The notes: generated from the letters alone by a model not told the origin. DNA of 64,000 nucleotides from Nocardia brasiliensis (GCF_011801125.1 NZ_CP046171.1:5518001-5582000), one strand, 5' to 3'; positions 1 to 8,524 are shown, counted from the first letter of the stretch. Numbers and translations are program-made.

Positions 1-221
1 GTCGCGACCAGCAGATCTCCCTTGCACGACCTGATCAACCACACCAGGCTCTCGGAGTATCTGCCGCCCCCTCAGCACTGCGAACTGACGAACGGGACCA
101 GCCTGTTGGGTGGGCAGCGGGTCAGAGCGGATGCTGATGGACAACTGCACTGTTCCTGGTGCGGCGTTACCGACAGGTTATGGTCCTTGTCAGCTCAACG
201 CTGACCGTGAAGGGGGACCTC
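1..221. other. leading intergenic stretch
   Basis: No convincing gene is seen here. A 60-codon open frame (22-204) has no recognisable family features and overlaps the leader of the following small gene. The stretch probably holds the promoter of the type VII secretion-linked operon that starts at 222. Confidence 0.4.
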
Positions 222-539
222 GTGGCACTACTCCAAGCCGATATCGACAGACTCAATACGCTGGCCACGGCCATGGAGGACATCGCTAAACAGGTTGATG
301 ATATCGACGTCCGCACCTCCGCCAAGGAGATAGCCGCTGCATTGTCCGGCACGCCTATCGGTTCCGCCTGCGAGCTGGCCACCGAATATACCGAGGGAGC
401 ATGGCTGCGGGTGTCATGGCGGGTCGGGCAAGTCGCCTCGGCGATCCGGCAGACCGCCAACGATCTGGCCACCACCGATGAGAGCTTCGCGGCTCGTCTC
501 GACGAGTTCGATTACCGGGTCGCGCAGGGGCCTCGATGA
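222..539 (+). CDS. EspC-like type VII secretion-associated small protein
   Basis: A predicted 105-residue, all-helical protein resembling the T7SS EspC/type VII secretion target family. These proteins have a helix-turn-helix hairpin like WXG100 proteins and are encoded next to larger secreted substrates. Support: length near 100 residues, two long amphipathic helices, and a C-terminal half with the family pattern of A-W-x-x-V-x-x-R followed by A-x-A-I-R-x-x-A-x-x-L and a run of D/E. The start is taken at GTG 222, seven bases after a purine-rich ribosome site (gaaggggga), rather than further upstream in the same frame. The stop overlaps the next start (ATGA at 536-539), so the two are probably translationally coupled and may form a secreted complex. 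The family call is from pattern recognition, not a search. Confidence 0.6.
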   Translation: MALLQADIDRLNTLATAMEDIAKQVDDIDVRTSAKEIAAALSGTPIGSACELATEYTEGAWLRVSWRVGQVASAIRQTANDLATTDESFAARLDEFDYRVAQGPR

Positions 540-2038
540 GCGGCTGGGACCTGACCCGAACCAACGTCACCAACTGGAACACCAGCCAGTTGGCCACCCT
601 CGCTATCAAGCTCGCGACCAGCAACAACACCTTCGCTTATCAGATCGACCGCATGCCGCAGGAGTTCTCCAACTTCGGTGCCGACTGGGTAGGACGCGCC
701 CACGACGCGGCCTATGGGCGGATCAGCGAGGATCACCTGCAAGCGCGCAAGATCAAGGAAGAGACCGGCGACCTGGTCACTGTCCTCGGCCAAGCCGCCG
801 ACGGCTTGTACTGGACGCGCGATGCCCTGCTGAAGAAGGTCTCCGACGCCGAGGCCCCGAACGCCGCCGGTGAAGGCGCGACCATGAAGGTCGAGAACAA
901 CTGGTCGGTCACGCTCACCATCGCCGATACGGTCCCGAGCGACAAGCACGCCGACATCCGCGCTGCCGCTCAGGACCATCAAGACCTGATCGCGAAAGCG
1001 TTCACGGAATTGCGTACTGCCGCCGAAGAGACCGACCGGCTCATCCGCGAAGCGGGTTGGCAGATTCGCTACGCCGGGAACCACTTCGGCGACGGCATCG
1101 ATGCCCCGACCACCCCAGGGACTGCCGACCCCGGCGACTCTGTGTATCAACGGCAGCAGGCACCGGGCACCGAGGGGTTCAGCGAGGAACGCACCCAAGC
1201 CGCCGCGGCCGCATTCGAGGCGGTGTTCGGCCGACCACCGACCTCGCCGACCGACTGGCAGACCGCGCATATCCTGAACCCGAACAGCTACACACCCAAG
1301 TTCCAGGGCGTGGCACCGGTGATCCAGGTGGTCAAGATCGACAAGGTTCCTGGCCAAGGTGTGGTGCGTGCAGCACAGTACATCGAGCAGCGAGATGTCA
1401 GCAGTTGGCCTCCACCGAAACGAGATCTGGGCGATAACCGGACCGCCGACCCGCACTTCGATCCGGAGCATGCCAAGGTCAGCACCTATATCGACTATGA
1501 GAACGGGATAGTCGTTCTCCGGCAGAACCCGTCGGTTCGGCAGAACCCTGACGGTAGCCCGGGAGAGGTACAGATCGGTATTCCCCAGGGCGAGGTCTGG
1601 CAGGCCAACGACGGCTCGGTGCGCATCAAGTACGACGCAGGCAACCCGTTCGCCCCGGACTGGACCGCCAACGCGCCCGGCGACACCAAACTCGATCAGC
1701 ACGGGGTCACGGTCAACGGGGATCTGGTCTTCAAGCCGGGGGCCAACGGTGTCGAAGTGCATGGCACCCGTACGGATTATCCCTCGCTCGAGGTGTATCA
1801 GGATGACCCGCAAGGCAATACGCGGACCGTTGTGCTCGATCCGGCTGTGAGCGGACGGTCATGGGGGCCGAGCGTGAACCTCCCGTTCCACCACGACATC
1901 GGACTCGGTGAAACGGCTACTCGCCCATTCCAGGAGTGGAACTCCACCTACGACGTCCCGGGGCCGGACAAGCCGTCGACCCCTATCGGGCCGACCACGA
2001 ACCCACCACATGTTCCGCTTCCGAAAGGAACTGTTTGA
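536..2038 (+). CDS. large WXG-type protein, candidate type VII secretion substrate
   Basis: A 500-residue protein whose first ~110 residues look like a WXG100 helical hairpin: a W-V-G turn (residues 51-53) sits between two long helices. A second helical segment follows at about 140-175, then a low-complexity linker. From about residue 225 there is a beta-rich C-terminal module (pattern FGRPP..DW..A..LNP.SY.PK.QGV..V..V.I..VPGQGVVR...). I associate this module from memory with uncharacterised mycobacterial and nocardial proteins encoded beside small T7SS helpers. No toxin catalytic motif is visible. It overlaps the EspC-like gene upstream (ATGA) and the small membrane gene downstream (TGATG), so the four genes are one transcription unit. 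A secreted effector or cell-surface role is inferred. Confidence 0.6.
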   Translation: MSGWDLTRTNVTNWNTSQLATLAIKLATSNNTFAYQIDRMPQEFSNFGADWVGRAHDAAYGRISEDHLQARKIKEETGDLVTVLGQAADGLYWTRDALLKKVSDAEAPNAAGEGATMKVENNWSVTLTIADTVPSDKHADIRAAAQDHQDLIAKAFTELRTAAEETDRLIREAGWQIRYAGNHFGDGIDAPTTPGTADPGDSVYQRQQAPGTEGFSEERTQAAAAAFEAVFGRPPTSPTDWQTAHILNPNSYTPKFQGVAPVIQVVKIDKVPGQGVVRAAQYIEQRDVSSWPPPKRDLGDNRTADPHFDPEHAKVSTYIDYENGIVVLRQNPSVRQNPDGSPGEVQIGIPQGEVWQANDGSVRIKYDAGNPFAPDWTANAPGDTKLDQHGVTVNGDLVFKPGANGVEVHGTRTDYPSLEVYQDDPQGNTRTVVLDPAVSGRSWGPSVNLPFHHDIGLGETATRPFQEWNSTYDVPGPDKPSTPIGPTTNPPHVPLPKGTV

Positions 2039-2340
2039 TGGCACAGGGCAGACTGGGCTCTCCGTACTGGGTCGGGGCCACCGCCGCCCTCGCGGTGGCG
2101 TGCGTTGTCGAGCTTTCGATGGTGGCGTTCATCCTGCGACTGCGTGATCCCGAATATCTTCGAATGCCAGCCATCGCCTTCCTGATTCCGGTGGGGATCG
2201 GACTGGCGGTCGCCGCGGTGTTGCGAAAGTCGGCGTCGAATACCGCGCGAGGATGTGCGCGCGGCGCGTTGGCCGTCTCGGTGATGATCGCCATTACCGG
2301 CCTGCTGGCTGGACTGCTGTATCGCGGAGGATGGATCTGA
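2038..2340 (+). CDS. small three-helix membrane protein
   Basis: A 100-residue hydrophobic protein with three predicted transmembrane segments (about residues 10-32, 42-60 and 74-95) joined by short basic loops. No family is recognised. The ATG at 2038 overlaps the stop of the WXG-type gene, and its own stop overlaps the next ATG (TGATG and ATGA junctions). It is therefore almost certainly co-translated with its neighbours. It may anchor, export or neutralise the upstream secreted protein; that is inference from position only. Confidence 0.6.
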   Translation: MAQGRLGSPYWVGATAALAVACVVELSMVAFILRLRDPEYLRMPAIAFLIPVGIGLAVAAVLRKSASNTARGCARGALAVSVMIAITGLLAGLLYRGGWI

Positions 2341-2627
2341 TGGCTGACTTCGCCTCTCACAGTGCACAGCCGACCCCCGACCAGCAGTGGTTCGGCCCTT
2401 CCACGTTCACCGCTGCCGCAACCGCGATGTCGGTCAACATCGTTCCGGTACTGGTGATCCCGTATTTGTGGGTGCTGTACCTGGTCGTCATTCCCGTCGA
2501 GATCCTGACCGGTGGCCTCCTGCTTCTTCGGCCGGGGGCGGGCCGTCAAGCCGGGGCGGGCATCCTTACCGGCGTCCTGGCTTCCGCGGCGGCCACCGGT
2601 CTCGGCCTTCTGATCTTCAACGCGTAG
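2340..2627 (+). CDS. small two-to-three-helix membrane protein
   Basis: A 95-residue protein with a polar N-terminus (residues 1-25) followed by hydrophobic stretches at about 30-60 and 72-94. It is the last gene of the type VII secretion-linked operon; the ATG at 2340 overlaps the previous stop. No conserved domain is recognised. A longer reading frame extends upstream to 2253, but the overlapping start at 2340 fits the gapless organisation of the operon better. Confidence 0.6.
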   Translation: MADFASHSAQPTPDQQWFGPSTFTAAATAMSVNIVPVLVIPYLWVLYLVVIPVEILTGGLLLLRPGAGRQAGAGILTGVLASAAATGLGLLIFNA

Positions 2628-3073
2628 CGCACGGAGGCGCTCATCGCAACGTGAAGTCGGGAGACCTGGTCTATCAACGCGTCGTCAAGCGAAATCGTCG
2701 CAGTAACCACACTCGACCTCGATATGCCGCTCACACCCGCCCCTTCGATCTCGACCAGTCTTCGATGCGCCTCTTTGACCGGCTGGCTGGGCTCGATCAT
2801 GGTGTCGGTGTTGTCGGCCTCCTCGAGGTCGAGGATCTGCTCTCGTTCGACGAGTTCGCCCGGCAGCACGTAGTGCCGCAGTTCGGCCATCCCCGCAGCA
2901 ACCTCTGCCTCGGTCAACCGGTATATCTCCGATCGTGGCCGGTGCTTGCGGTCGGCCCACAGGCGTATGAGGAACTGCTCCCCTTCGAGCGGGTGCTCGG
3001 TTTCGACGGAGTCGTGTAACTGCAGTTTGTCCTTGTTTCCGGTCACGGCGTCGGACCCCACACCGCGGCCCAC
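2628..3073 (-). pseudogene. doubtful hypothetical ORF or gene remnant
   Basis: A minus-strand frame open from 3073 to 2546 reads through this stretch. Its first two thirds look protein-like: acidic, few rare codons, with a segment rich in E, L and R (EGEQFLIRLWADR, then EAEVAAGMAELRHYVLPGEL). The last ~27 codons are antisense to the membrane gene ending at 2627 and look like a shadow. There is no clear ribosome site. It may be a decayed gene that lost its own 3' end, or a real hypothetical gene overlapping its convergent neighbour. I recognise no family. Confidence 0.25.
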
Positions 3074-3422
3074 CTAGAAGTCGGCATCCACCCCGAAATG
3101 GCTGGCTGGTTTGGCGATGTGCCGATGGCGACGCTGAAAGCTCGCCAAAGCGATTCACGCCCTCCAAATCCGCGAACTCGAAACCACAGATTTCGAGACT
3201 CTAGCGTGTCCAGGACGCAAGGTAGATACACCGATAGCCCCATTTGACACCCCTGGTCGCGCCTTCGGACGCAGACTGAGCCGATCTCGCTGGCCCTCAA
3301 CCCGCGACAGTCCGCTCGCATACCCCGACGCTGACAGTCCCAGTCGAGCAACCACCACCATCACCGCCACGAGATTTGCGAAACTTTCGAATCGAAGCAT
3401 CGGGCACGGTAGGTTGCGGGGC
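3074..3422. other. intergenic stretch before the secreted protein
   Basis: No gene is supported here. A short inverted repeat (CTCGAAA at 3177-3183 and TTTCGAG at 3191-3197, 7-base loop) is the only structure noticed. The base composition is less GC-rich than the surrounding coding DNA. Confidence 0.35.
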
Positions 3423-3860
3423 ATGATCGCACGCAACACAATTCGAGGGTTTGTCGTAGCGTCATCGGCCGCGGCGGCCATCACCGCCGCTCCCGGTTTC
3501 GCCGGGGCGGCCATCACCATCCCGCCGAGCAGCGCGACCTTACTAGTCGAGGGCAGTGCCGTCACTGCCGCGTTGACCACGATCAGTTCCGATCTGCCCG
3601 ACGCGCAGGTGCAGTGCACCCTGCTGATCGACGGCGATCCACAGCAGAACACGTTGTCCGAGCGTGCCGCCGCCCCGGCGGACTTCACGCTGCGCCGGGA
3701 GGTGGGTGCCGGCGACCATCTGGCCGTCACCTACTGCGCCGACTTCGCGGGCGACTCGCAGACACCCGGCACGTACCCGACCCTGGCCTGTGCCAAGGTA
3801 TCGATGCCTGCGGCAACGATCGAGTCGTTACCGGTCGATCGCTGCTTCCTGCCCAGCTGA
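3423..3860 (+). CDS. small secreted protein
   Basis: A 145-residue protein with a Sec-type signal peptide: basic start (MIARNTIRG), a hydrophobic alanine-rich core, and a likely cleavage site after AGA near residue 28. The mature part has four cysteines (about residues 63, 103, 122 and 140 from the chosen start), consistent with disulfide bonds outside the cell. No family is recognised. ATG 3423 is preferred over TTG 3414, which would add only three residues. A strong hairpin terminator begins 17 bases after the stop. Confidence 0.6.
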   Translation: MIARNTIRGFVVASSAAAAITAAPGFAGAAITIPPSSATLLVEGSAVTAALTTISSDLPDAQVQCTLLIDGDPQQNTLSERAAAPADFTLRREVGAGDHLAVTYCADFAGDSQTPGTYPTLACAKVSMPAATIESLPVDRCFLPS

Positions 3861-3876
3861 GCTACCGCACGGAACG

Positions 3877-3905
3877 CGAAACCCCGGGCCTTGCCCGGGG
3901 TTTCG
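3877..3905. terminator. bidirectional terminator hairpin
   Basis: A 13-bp perfect stem (3877-3889 with 3893-3905) and a 3-base loop lie between the convergent secreted-protein gene and dinF. The stem carries A-rich and T-rich outer ends, so it can act as an intrinsic terminator for both strands. Confidence 0.8.
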
Positions 3906-3909
3906 TCCG

Positions 3910-5322
3910 TCAACGGGCCGGAACCTCCGCACCGACCCGCGCCCAGCGACCGGAAGCCGCCCGCCAGGACACCGCGCCGAGGCGCAGCACCATGAAGGCC
4001 ACAAGCCCGGCCCAGATTCCGGCGATACCCCAGTCGAAGGCCAGCGAGAGCCAGATGGCGGGCAGGAAGCCGAGCATCGCCGACCCGAGGGTGCTGGTCC
4101 GCAGGTAGGCCGCGTCCCCCGCGCCGAGCAGCACCCCGTCCAGGGCGAACACGATGCCCGCGACCGGGATGATGCCGACGAAGAACCACCACGCCACGTG
4201 CGTGCGATCCAGCACCGCGGGATCGTCGGTGAACAGCTTCGGGATCAGCACGACGCCCGCGGCGAAGCAGGCGGCCAGCCCCAGTGAGAAGATCTCCGAC
4301 CACCGGGTGACCCGCCGGGCCAGCGTGCGCGCGCCCGCCGCGTCGTGCGCGCCGAGGGCGGCGCCGACCAGCGTCTGCGCCGCGATCGCGAGCGAATCCA
4401 AGGTCAGCGCAAGGAAATTCCAGAGCTGCAGCACCAGTTGATGAGCCGCGACCGAGGCCGCGCCGAAGCGGGACGCGACCGCCGCGGCCGAGACGAAACA
4501 GGCCTGGAAGGCCAGGCTGCGCACGATCAGATCGCGCCCGAGCACCAGCTGGGCCCGCATCACCGACCAGTGCGGCGCGAGCGGAACCCGCGTGCGGACA
4601 AGCGTATTCACGAACAGCGCCGCCATCACCAGCTGGCCGATCACGTTCGCGACCGCCGACCCGGCCAGCTCCAGTCGCGGCGCGCCCAGCAGCCCATGCA
4701 CCAGCACCGGACACAGCACGCCCGAAACCGCAAGCCCGGCAATCACATAGAGCAGCGGCCTGCGTGTTTCCTGGATACCGCGCAGCCATCCGTTGCCCGC
4801 CATGGAGATCAGGATGAGCGGCACCCCGAACAGCGCGATCCGTAGCCACGGCAGCGCCTCGCCCGCGATCTCCCCGCCACCGGAGATCGCGTTCGCCAGC
4901 GGCACCGCACCCACCTGGACCAGCACCAGGATCAACAGTCCGACCCCGATCGCCAGCCAGGTCGCCTGCACCCCTTCGGCCACCGCACCACGCTCGTCCC
5001 CCGCGCCGTGCCTGCGCGCCGCCCGCGCCGTCGTCCCGTAGGACAGGAAGGTCAGCTGCGAACTCACCTGCGCCAGAATCAATCCGCCGATCGCGAGCCC
5101 GGCCAGCGCGAGCGCGCCCAACCGCCCGACCACGGCGAGGTCGAACAGCAGATAGATCGGCTCGGCGACGAGCACACCGAGCGTGGGGATCGCCAGACCG
5201 AGAATCCGGCGCGGACCGGCTTGCGCCGCGGTCTCGGCGGGCACCGCCGCGGCACCCACAGCCGACGGCGCGGCACCTTCAGCCGGATCGTCCTCGACCG
5301 ACGATTCACGTCCGCCGCTCAC
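3910..5322 (-). CDS. dinF: MATE-family efflux protein (DinF type)
   Basis: A multidrug and toxin extrusion (MATE) family integral membrane transporter of about 470 residues and 12 hydrophobic helices. Family features include the N-terminal LAIPTLGVLVAEPIYLLFD region and the matching second-half repeat around RSLAFQACFVSAAAVASRFG. The position after nrnA matches the mycobacterial order nrnA-dinF. The start is placed at GTG 5322, just after a GGCGAGG site; an upstream in-frame GTG at 5346 is less likely. In the ancestral operon it would be read through from nrnA. Here an IS110 element and a repeat-containing spacer separate the two, so it may now depend on a different promoter. The substrate is unknown. 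Confidence 0.85.
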   Translation of the reverse strand: MSGGRESSVEDDPAEGAAPSAVGAAAVPAETAAQAGPRRILGLAIPTLGVLVAEPIYLLFDLAVVGRLGALALAGLAIGGLILAQVSSQLTFLSYGTTARAARRHGAGDERGAVAEGVQATWLAIGVGLLILVLVQVGAVPLANAISGGGEIAGEALPWLRIALFGVPLILISMAGNGWLRGIQETRRPLLYVIAGLAVSGVLCPVLVHGLLGAPRLELAGSAVANVIGQLVMAALFVNTLVRTRVPLAPHWSVMRAQLVLGRDLIVRSLAFQACFVSAAAVASRFGAASVAAHQLVLQLWNFLALTLDSLAIAAQTLVGAALGAHDAAGARTLARRVTRWSEIFSLGLAACFAAGVVLIPKLFTDDPAVLDRTHVAWWFFVGIIPVAGIVFALDGVLLGAGDAAYLRTSTLGSAMLGFLPAIWLSLAFDWGIAGIWAGLVAFMVLRLGAVSWRAASGRWARVGAEVPAR

Positions 5323-5344
5323 GCACGCACCTCGCCGACGCCCC

Positions 5345-5517
5345 ACAGTAAGGCACGCGATGGCACGCGATGCCCACCCCGCACAGCCCCTTGCACGACT
5401 GATCGGACGGTACTTCGCCCGCTCATGCCTCCGCCTCGCCGACGCTCAGCTCCACCATGCGCGAAGACGCACTGCCACATGATTCGCTCACTACGTTCGC
5501 TCATGGGATCTCCATAA
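5345..5517. other. spacer upstream of dinF
   Basis: This is the spacer between dinF and the left part of the IS110 element. It carries the TTCGCTCA repeat described separately. A minus-strand frame here (5319-5504, beginning MSERSERI) overlaps the dinF start as GTGA. It has no family features and looks like a by-product of the repeat. Confidence 0.4.
5481..5504. repeat. short direct repeat upstream of dinF
   Basis: The octamer TTCGCTCA occurs at 5483-5490 and again at 5496-5503. On the minus strand this reads TGAGCGAA-CGTAG-TGAGCGAA. I recall similar sequences upstream of many nocardial and rhodococcal genes, where they create spurious N-termini beginning MSERSERI. That genome-wide claim is from memory. 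Confidence 0.5.
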
Positions 5518-5710
5518 GGTTGTAGGTGTTCAGGACACGAGGTTCTGGATGCCCGGGACGACGGGGTGTGGCTGATGGGTTCTTGCCGTTTGGTGGTTCC
5601 GAAGGAGTAGCCGCCTCGCCGTTCTGGACGCCCTGGCTGCTGATTGAAATCTGCGGGTTGTCGCTGTTTATGGAGCTGCTGGCGGGTCGTCTTCGGGGTT
5701 GTAGGCGTGG
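5518..5710 (+). ncRNA. candidate IS110 bridge-RNA region
   Basis: IS110-group elements carry, upstream of the transposase, a structured non-coding RNA that pairs with donor and target DNA. This stretch is the only non-coding DNA of the right size and place. The 9-mer GGTTGTAGG occurs near both ends (5518-5526 and 5697-5705, 179 bases apart). The two RNA guide loops could not be resolved by eye, so the call rests on family knowledge and position. Confidence 0.45.
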
Positions 5711-5725
5711 GAGAGGACGAACCGC

Positions 5726-6943
5726 GTGGCGGTGCGTGAAAAAGTTTGGGTGGGAATCGATGTCGGCAAGGCCGCCCATCACGCGTGTGTGGTCGACCCT
5801 GCGGGCAAGGTGGTGTTCTCGCAGAAGGTTCCCAACACCCAGATCAAGATCGAGCAGTTGATCGCCCGGGTCGCGAAGGTCTCCGCCGATGTGGTGTGGG
5901 CCGTGGACATGACCTCCGGGGTGGCCGGGCTGTTGCTGATGTTGTTGACCGGGACCGGTCAGCCGGTGCTGTATGTGCCCGGTCGGGTGGTCAACCGGAT
6001 GGCCGATGCGTTTCCCGGCGAGGCCAAGACCGATGCGCGTGATGCGCGCACGATCGCTGAAACAGCGCGTCTGCGTAGCGATCTCACCCCGATCACCAAT
6101 CCGGATGTCGTCGTGACCGATCTGCAAGTCCTGACCGCGCGGCGCGAGGACCTGATGGCCGACTGGGTGCGCGGGGTCAACCGGCTGCGTGAGTTGCTGA
6201 CATCGATCTTTCCTGCACTGGAAGCCGCCTTCGACTACACCGCTCGCTCGCCGCTGATCCTGCTCACCGGTTTCTGTACCCCCGAAGCGATACGCACCGC
6301 CGGCGCCACAGGAGTGGCCGAGTACCTCCATGCCCACGGCGCATGGACCAAAGGCATTGCGGGGATGGCGGATACGGCGCTGGGTGCGGCCCGCACGCAG
6401 ACCCTCGCGGTGCCCGCCGAGGCCGTCACCGCGCCGCTGATCACGCGGCTGGCCCGTCAACTGCTGGACCTGGACCGCGAGATCAAAGACCTCGACAAGC
6501 AGCTCACCGGCCGATTCGCCGACCACCCCGCCGCCGAGTCGATCACCAGCATCGACGGGTTCGGTCCGATCCTGGGCGCCCAGCTCATCGCCGATACCGG
6601 CGGCGACATGATCACCGCGTTCGGCACCTCGGCCCGGCTCGCCGCTTACGCCGGGTTGGCGCCGGTGCCCCGCGATTCCGGCCGCGTACGCGGCAACCTG
6701 CACCGACCCATCCGCTACCACCGCGGCCTGCGCCGGGTGTTCTACCTGGCCGCTCTTTCCAGCATCAGACGTCCCGACGGCCCATCGCGCATCTTCTATC
6801 AGCGCAAACGATCCGAAGGCAAAATCCACACCCAAGCCTTGATCGCACTGGCTCGACGCTTGGTCGACCTCGTATGGGCCTTGATCCGCGACAACCGCAC
6901 CTTCACCGCCGAGGCGCCGACCCCGATCACTGCTGCGGCTTGA
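5726..6943 (+). CDS. IS110-family transposase
   Basis: A 405-residue transposase of the IS110/IS116/IS902 family. The N-terminal DEDD RuvC-like domain shows D12 in GIDVGK, D61 in the VWAVDM segment, and D103/D106 in TDARDA. A central helical region follows. The C-terminal IS116-type domain carries GFGPILGAQL and RLAAYAGLAPVPRDSG, with the probable nucleophilic serine at S318. The gene is intact with no frameshift, so it is potentially active. GTG 5726 is preceded by GAGAGGA at 5711-5717; GTG 5732 is an alternative start. It is transcribed opposite to the host operon. Confidence 0.93.
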   Translation: MAVREKVWVGIDVGKAAHHACVVDPAGKVVFSQKVPNTQIKIEQLIARVAKVSADVVWAVDMTSGVAGLLLMLLTGTGQPVLYVPGRVVNRMADAFPGEAKTDARDARTIAETARLRSDLTPITNPDVVVTDLQVLTARREDLMADWVRGVNRLRELLTSIFPALEAAFDYTARSPLILLTGFCTPEAIRTAGATGVAEYLHAHGAWTKGIAGMADTALGAARTQTLAVPAEAVTAPLITRLARQLLDLDREIKDLDKQLTGRFADHPAAESITSIDGFGPILGAQLIADTGGDMITAFGTSARLAAYAGLAPVPRDSGRVRGNLHRPIRYHRGLRRVFYLAALSSIRRPDGPSRIFYQRKRSEGKIHTQALIALARRLVDLVWALIRDNRTFTAEAPTPITAAA

Positions 6944-7068
6944 CACGGTCATTGAAACTCCCTCACCACAACACCTTCGGCTACCCGCGTCGTGCGCGGA
7001 CCGAACACGCGCTTCACCCTGCCAGGCGGCACCGACAAACCGCGGTCCCGAGGGCGGCGCGTGCGCAC

Positions 7069-8070
7069 TCACTCCAGCGCGGCCAGCAGTGTGGCGACGA
7101 GCTCATCGGCGGTACCGAACGCGGTGTATCCGGCGGCGAAGCGATGGCCGCCACCGCCGAGTCCGCTCGCGATCTCGGCAACGTCCACCCCGTCCTGCGC
7201 GCCCGGACTGCTGTCGCGGGAACGCAGCGACACCGTCCACCGATCGGCGACGGTGCGAGACTGCTTGAATACCGCGGCGATTCCCGCTTCGGCGGTGGTG
7301 CGGACGATGTCGATGACGCTTTCGGCCTCTTCGGAACTGACCTCGGCGATGTCGTCGCGCCGCACGAAGGCGTACACCAGCCCGATTCCGCCGCGGGCCT
7401 GCGGCACCAGCACGGTGGTGGCCAGCACCTTCGAGAGCATGGTCAGCCAGCCGAAAGGGTGGGTGTCCAACAGGGTTCGGGCGATCTCGCCGCCATCGAT
7501 GCCGGTGGCGAGCAGCCGCTCGGCGAGCACGTGCGTCCCGGGACGCACCCAGCGAAACGATCCGGTGTCGGTCACCAATCCGGCGTAAAGACAGTGCGCC
7601 ACTTCGGAATCGATCGGGATGCCCCAGGTGTCGAGCACCCGCGCGATCAGGCTGGTGGTCGATTCGGCACCGGGATCGATCACATTGATCGTGCCGAACC
7701 TGGTATTGGAGCGATGATGGTCGAGCACCAGAACCGTTGCGGCCCCGGCCATTCGGTCGGCGAGCGCACCGAGACGCCCGGCGCTGCCGCAGTCGACCGC
7801 GATCAGCAGATCGACCTCGGCGGGCACCTCGGCCGGCGGCACCAGATGCTGAACACCCGGCAGCGAACGCATCGACTCCGGCAGTTCGGCGGGCTCGGCG
7901 AACGACACCCGCACCGGGATCCCGCGCCGGTGCAACACCAGCGCCAGCGCGAGACCACTGCCGACGGTGTCGGCATCCGGTTGCACATGACAGACGACGG
8001 TGACCGAGCGGGCGGCTTTCATCGCCTCGACAGCCGGTTCGAGGTCGACTGCTTCCCGCATCGTCGTCAT
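7069..8070 (-). CDS. nrnA: DHH-family phosphoesterase, nanoRNase/pAp phosphatase
   Basis: A 333-residue bifunctional oligoribonuclease and 3'-phosphoadenosine-5'-phosphate phosphatase. It degrades 2-5 nt RNA fragments and clears pAp in the cytoplasm, and probably also handles cyclic-dinucleotide breakdown products. Visible motifs: VCHVQPDADTVGSG (metal-binding DxD), VDCGS, the DHH signature VLDHHRSN, and the C-terminal DHHA1 glycine-rich GLGGGGHRFAAG. It lies 13 bases downstream of rbfA in the conserved infB operon. The IS110 element now sits just beyond its 3' end, separating it from dinF. Confidence 0.9.
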   Translation of the reverse strand: MTTMREAVDLEPAVEAMKAARSVTVVCHVQPDADTVGSGLALALVLHRRGIPVRVSFAEPAELPESMRSLPGVQHLVPPAEVPAEVDLLIAVDCGSAGRLGALADRMAGAATVLVLDHHRSNTRFGTINVIDPGAESTTSLIARVLDTWGIPIDSEVAHCLYAGLVTDTGSFRWVRPGTHVLAERLLATGIDGGEIARTLLDTHPFGWLTMLSKVLATTVLVPQARGGIGLVYAFVRRDDIAEVSSEEAESVIDIVRTTAEAGIAAVFKQSRTVADRWTVSLRSRDSSPGAQDGVDVAEIASGLGGGGHRFAAGYTAFGTADELVATLLAALE

Positions 8071-8083
8071 CGCCTACCGCATG

Positions 8084-8524
8084 TCACTCGTCGTCGCGTT
8101 CGACCTTGTAGGGGTCGGCGTCACCGGCGTGCCTGGCCGTGGCCGCGACCTTGGCCACCGCCTCGTCCGCCGCCCGTGCCTTGGCCAGCAGCGCTTCCAT
8201 GTCCGCCGCGACCTCGGGCACCTTGTCCAGGACGAAAGCCAGCGTCGGCGTGAACTTCACGCCGGTGCCCGCGCCGACCTTCGAGCGCAGCACGCCCTTG
8301 GCCTTCTCCAGGCCCTGCGCCGCACCCTCGTAGTCCGGTTCGGCGTCCAAGGTTTCACCGAGCACGGTGTAGTACACCGTCGCCTCGCGCAGATCGCCGG
8401 TGACCTTGGCGTCGGTGATGGTCACGAAACCCAACCGCGGATCTTTGATCTCGTATTCGATCGCGGTCGCCACGATCGAGGAAATCCGCTTCGCGAGTCG
8501 GCGTGCCCTGGCTTGATCCACCAT
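8084..8524 (-). CDS. rbfA: 30S ribosome-binding factor A
   Basis: RbfA (146 residues, single KH-like domain) binds the 30S subunit during late maturation of 16S rRNA. Family features: start [47 protein letters not shown], then a C-terminal [21 protein letters not shown] helix. ATG 8524 is chosen because an AGGAGG site lies seven bases upstream; the longer in-frame start at 8545 would swallow this site. It sits between the DUF503 gene and nrnA, the standard order. Confidence 0.92.
   Translation of the reverse strand: MVDQARARRLAKRISSIVATAIEYEIKDPRLGFVTITDAKVTGDLREATVYYTVLGETLDAEPDYEGAAQGLEKAKGVLRSKVGAGTGVKFTPTLAFVLDKVPEVAADMEALLAKARAADEAVAKVAATARHAGDADPYKVERDDE

Larger units (their letters stand above)
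5518..6960 (+). mobile_element. IS110-family insertion sequence
   Basis: An IS110-type element inserted between nrnA and dinF, two genes that are adjacent in mycobacteria. It has one transposase gene, a long non-coding region on the 5' side (about 200 bases) and little on the 3' side. That asymmetry is typical of the IS110 subgroup rather than the IS1111 subgroup. No terminal inverted repeats are visible, as expected for this family. The ends are approximate: the left end is placed near the first GGTTGTAGG motif (5518) and the right end soon after the transposase stop at 6943. The exact ends cannot be fixed without an empty-site comparison. Confidence 0.75.

Noticed and set aside
5501..7072. 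A 523-codon minus-strand frame across the IS110 element
   Set aside because: It is the antisense shadow of the transposase and its non-coding flank.
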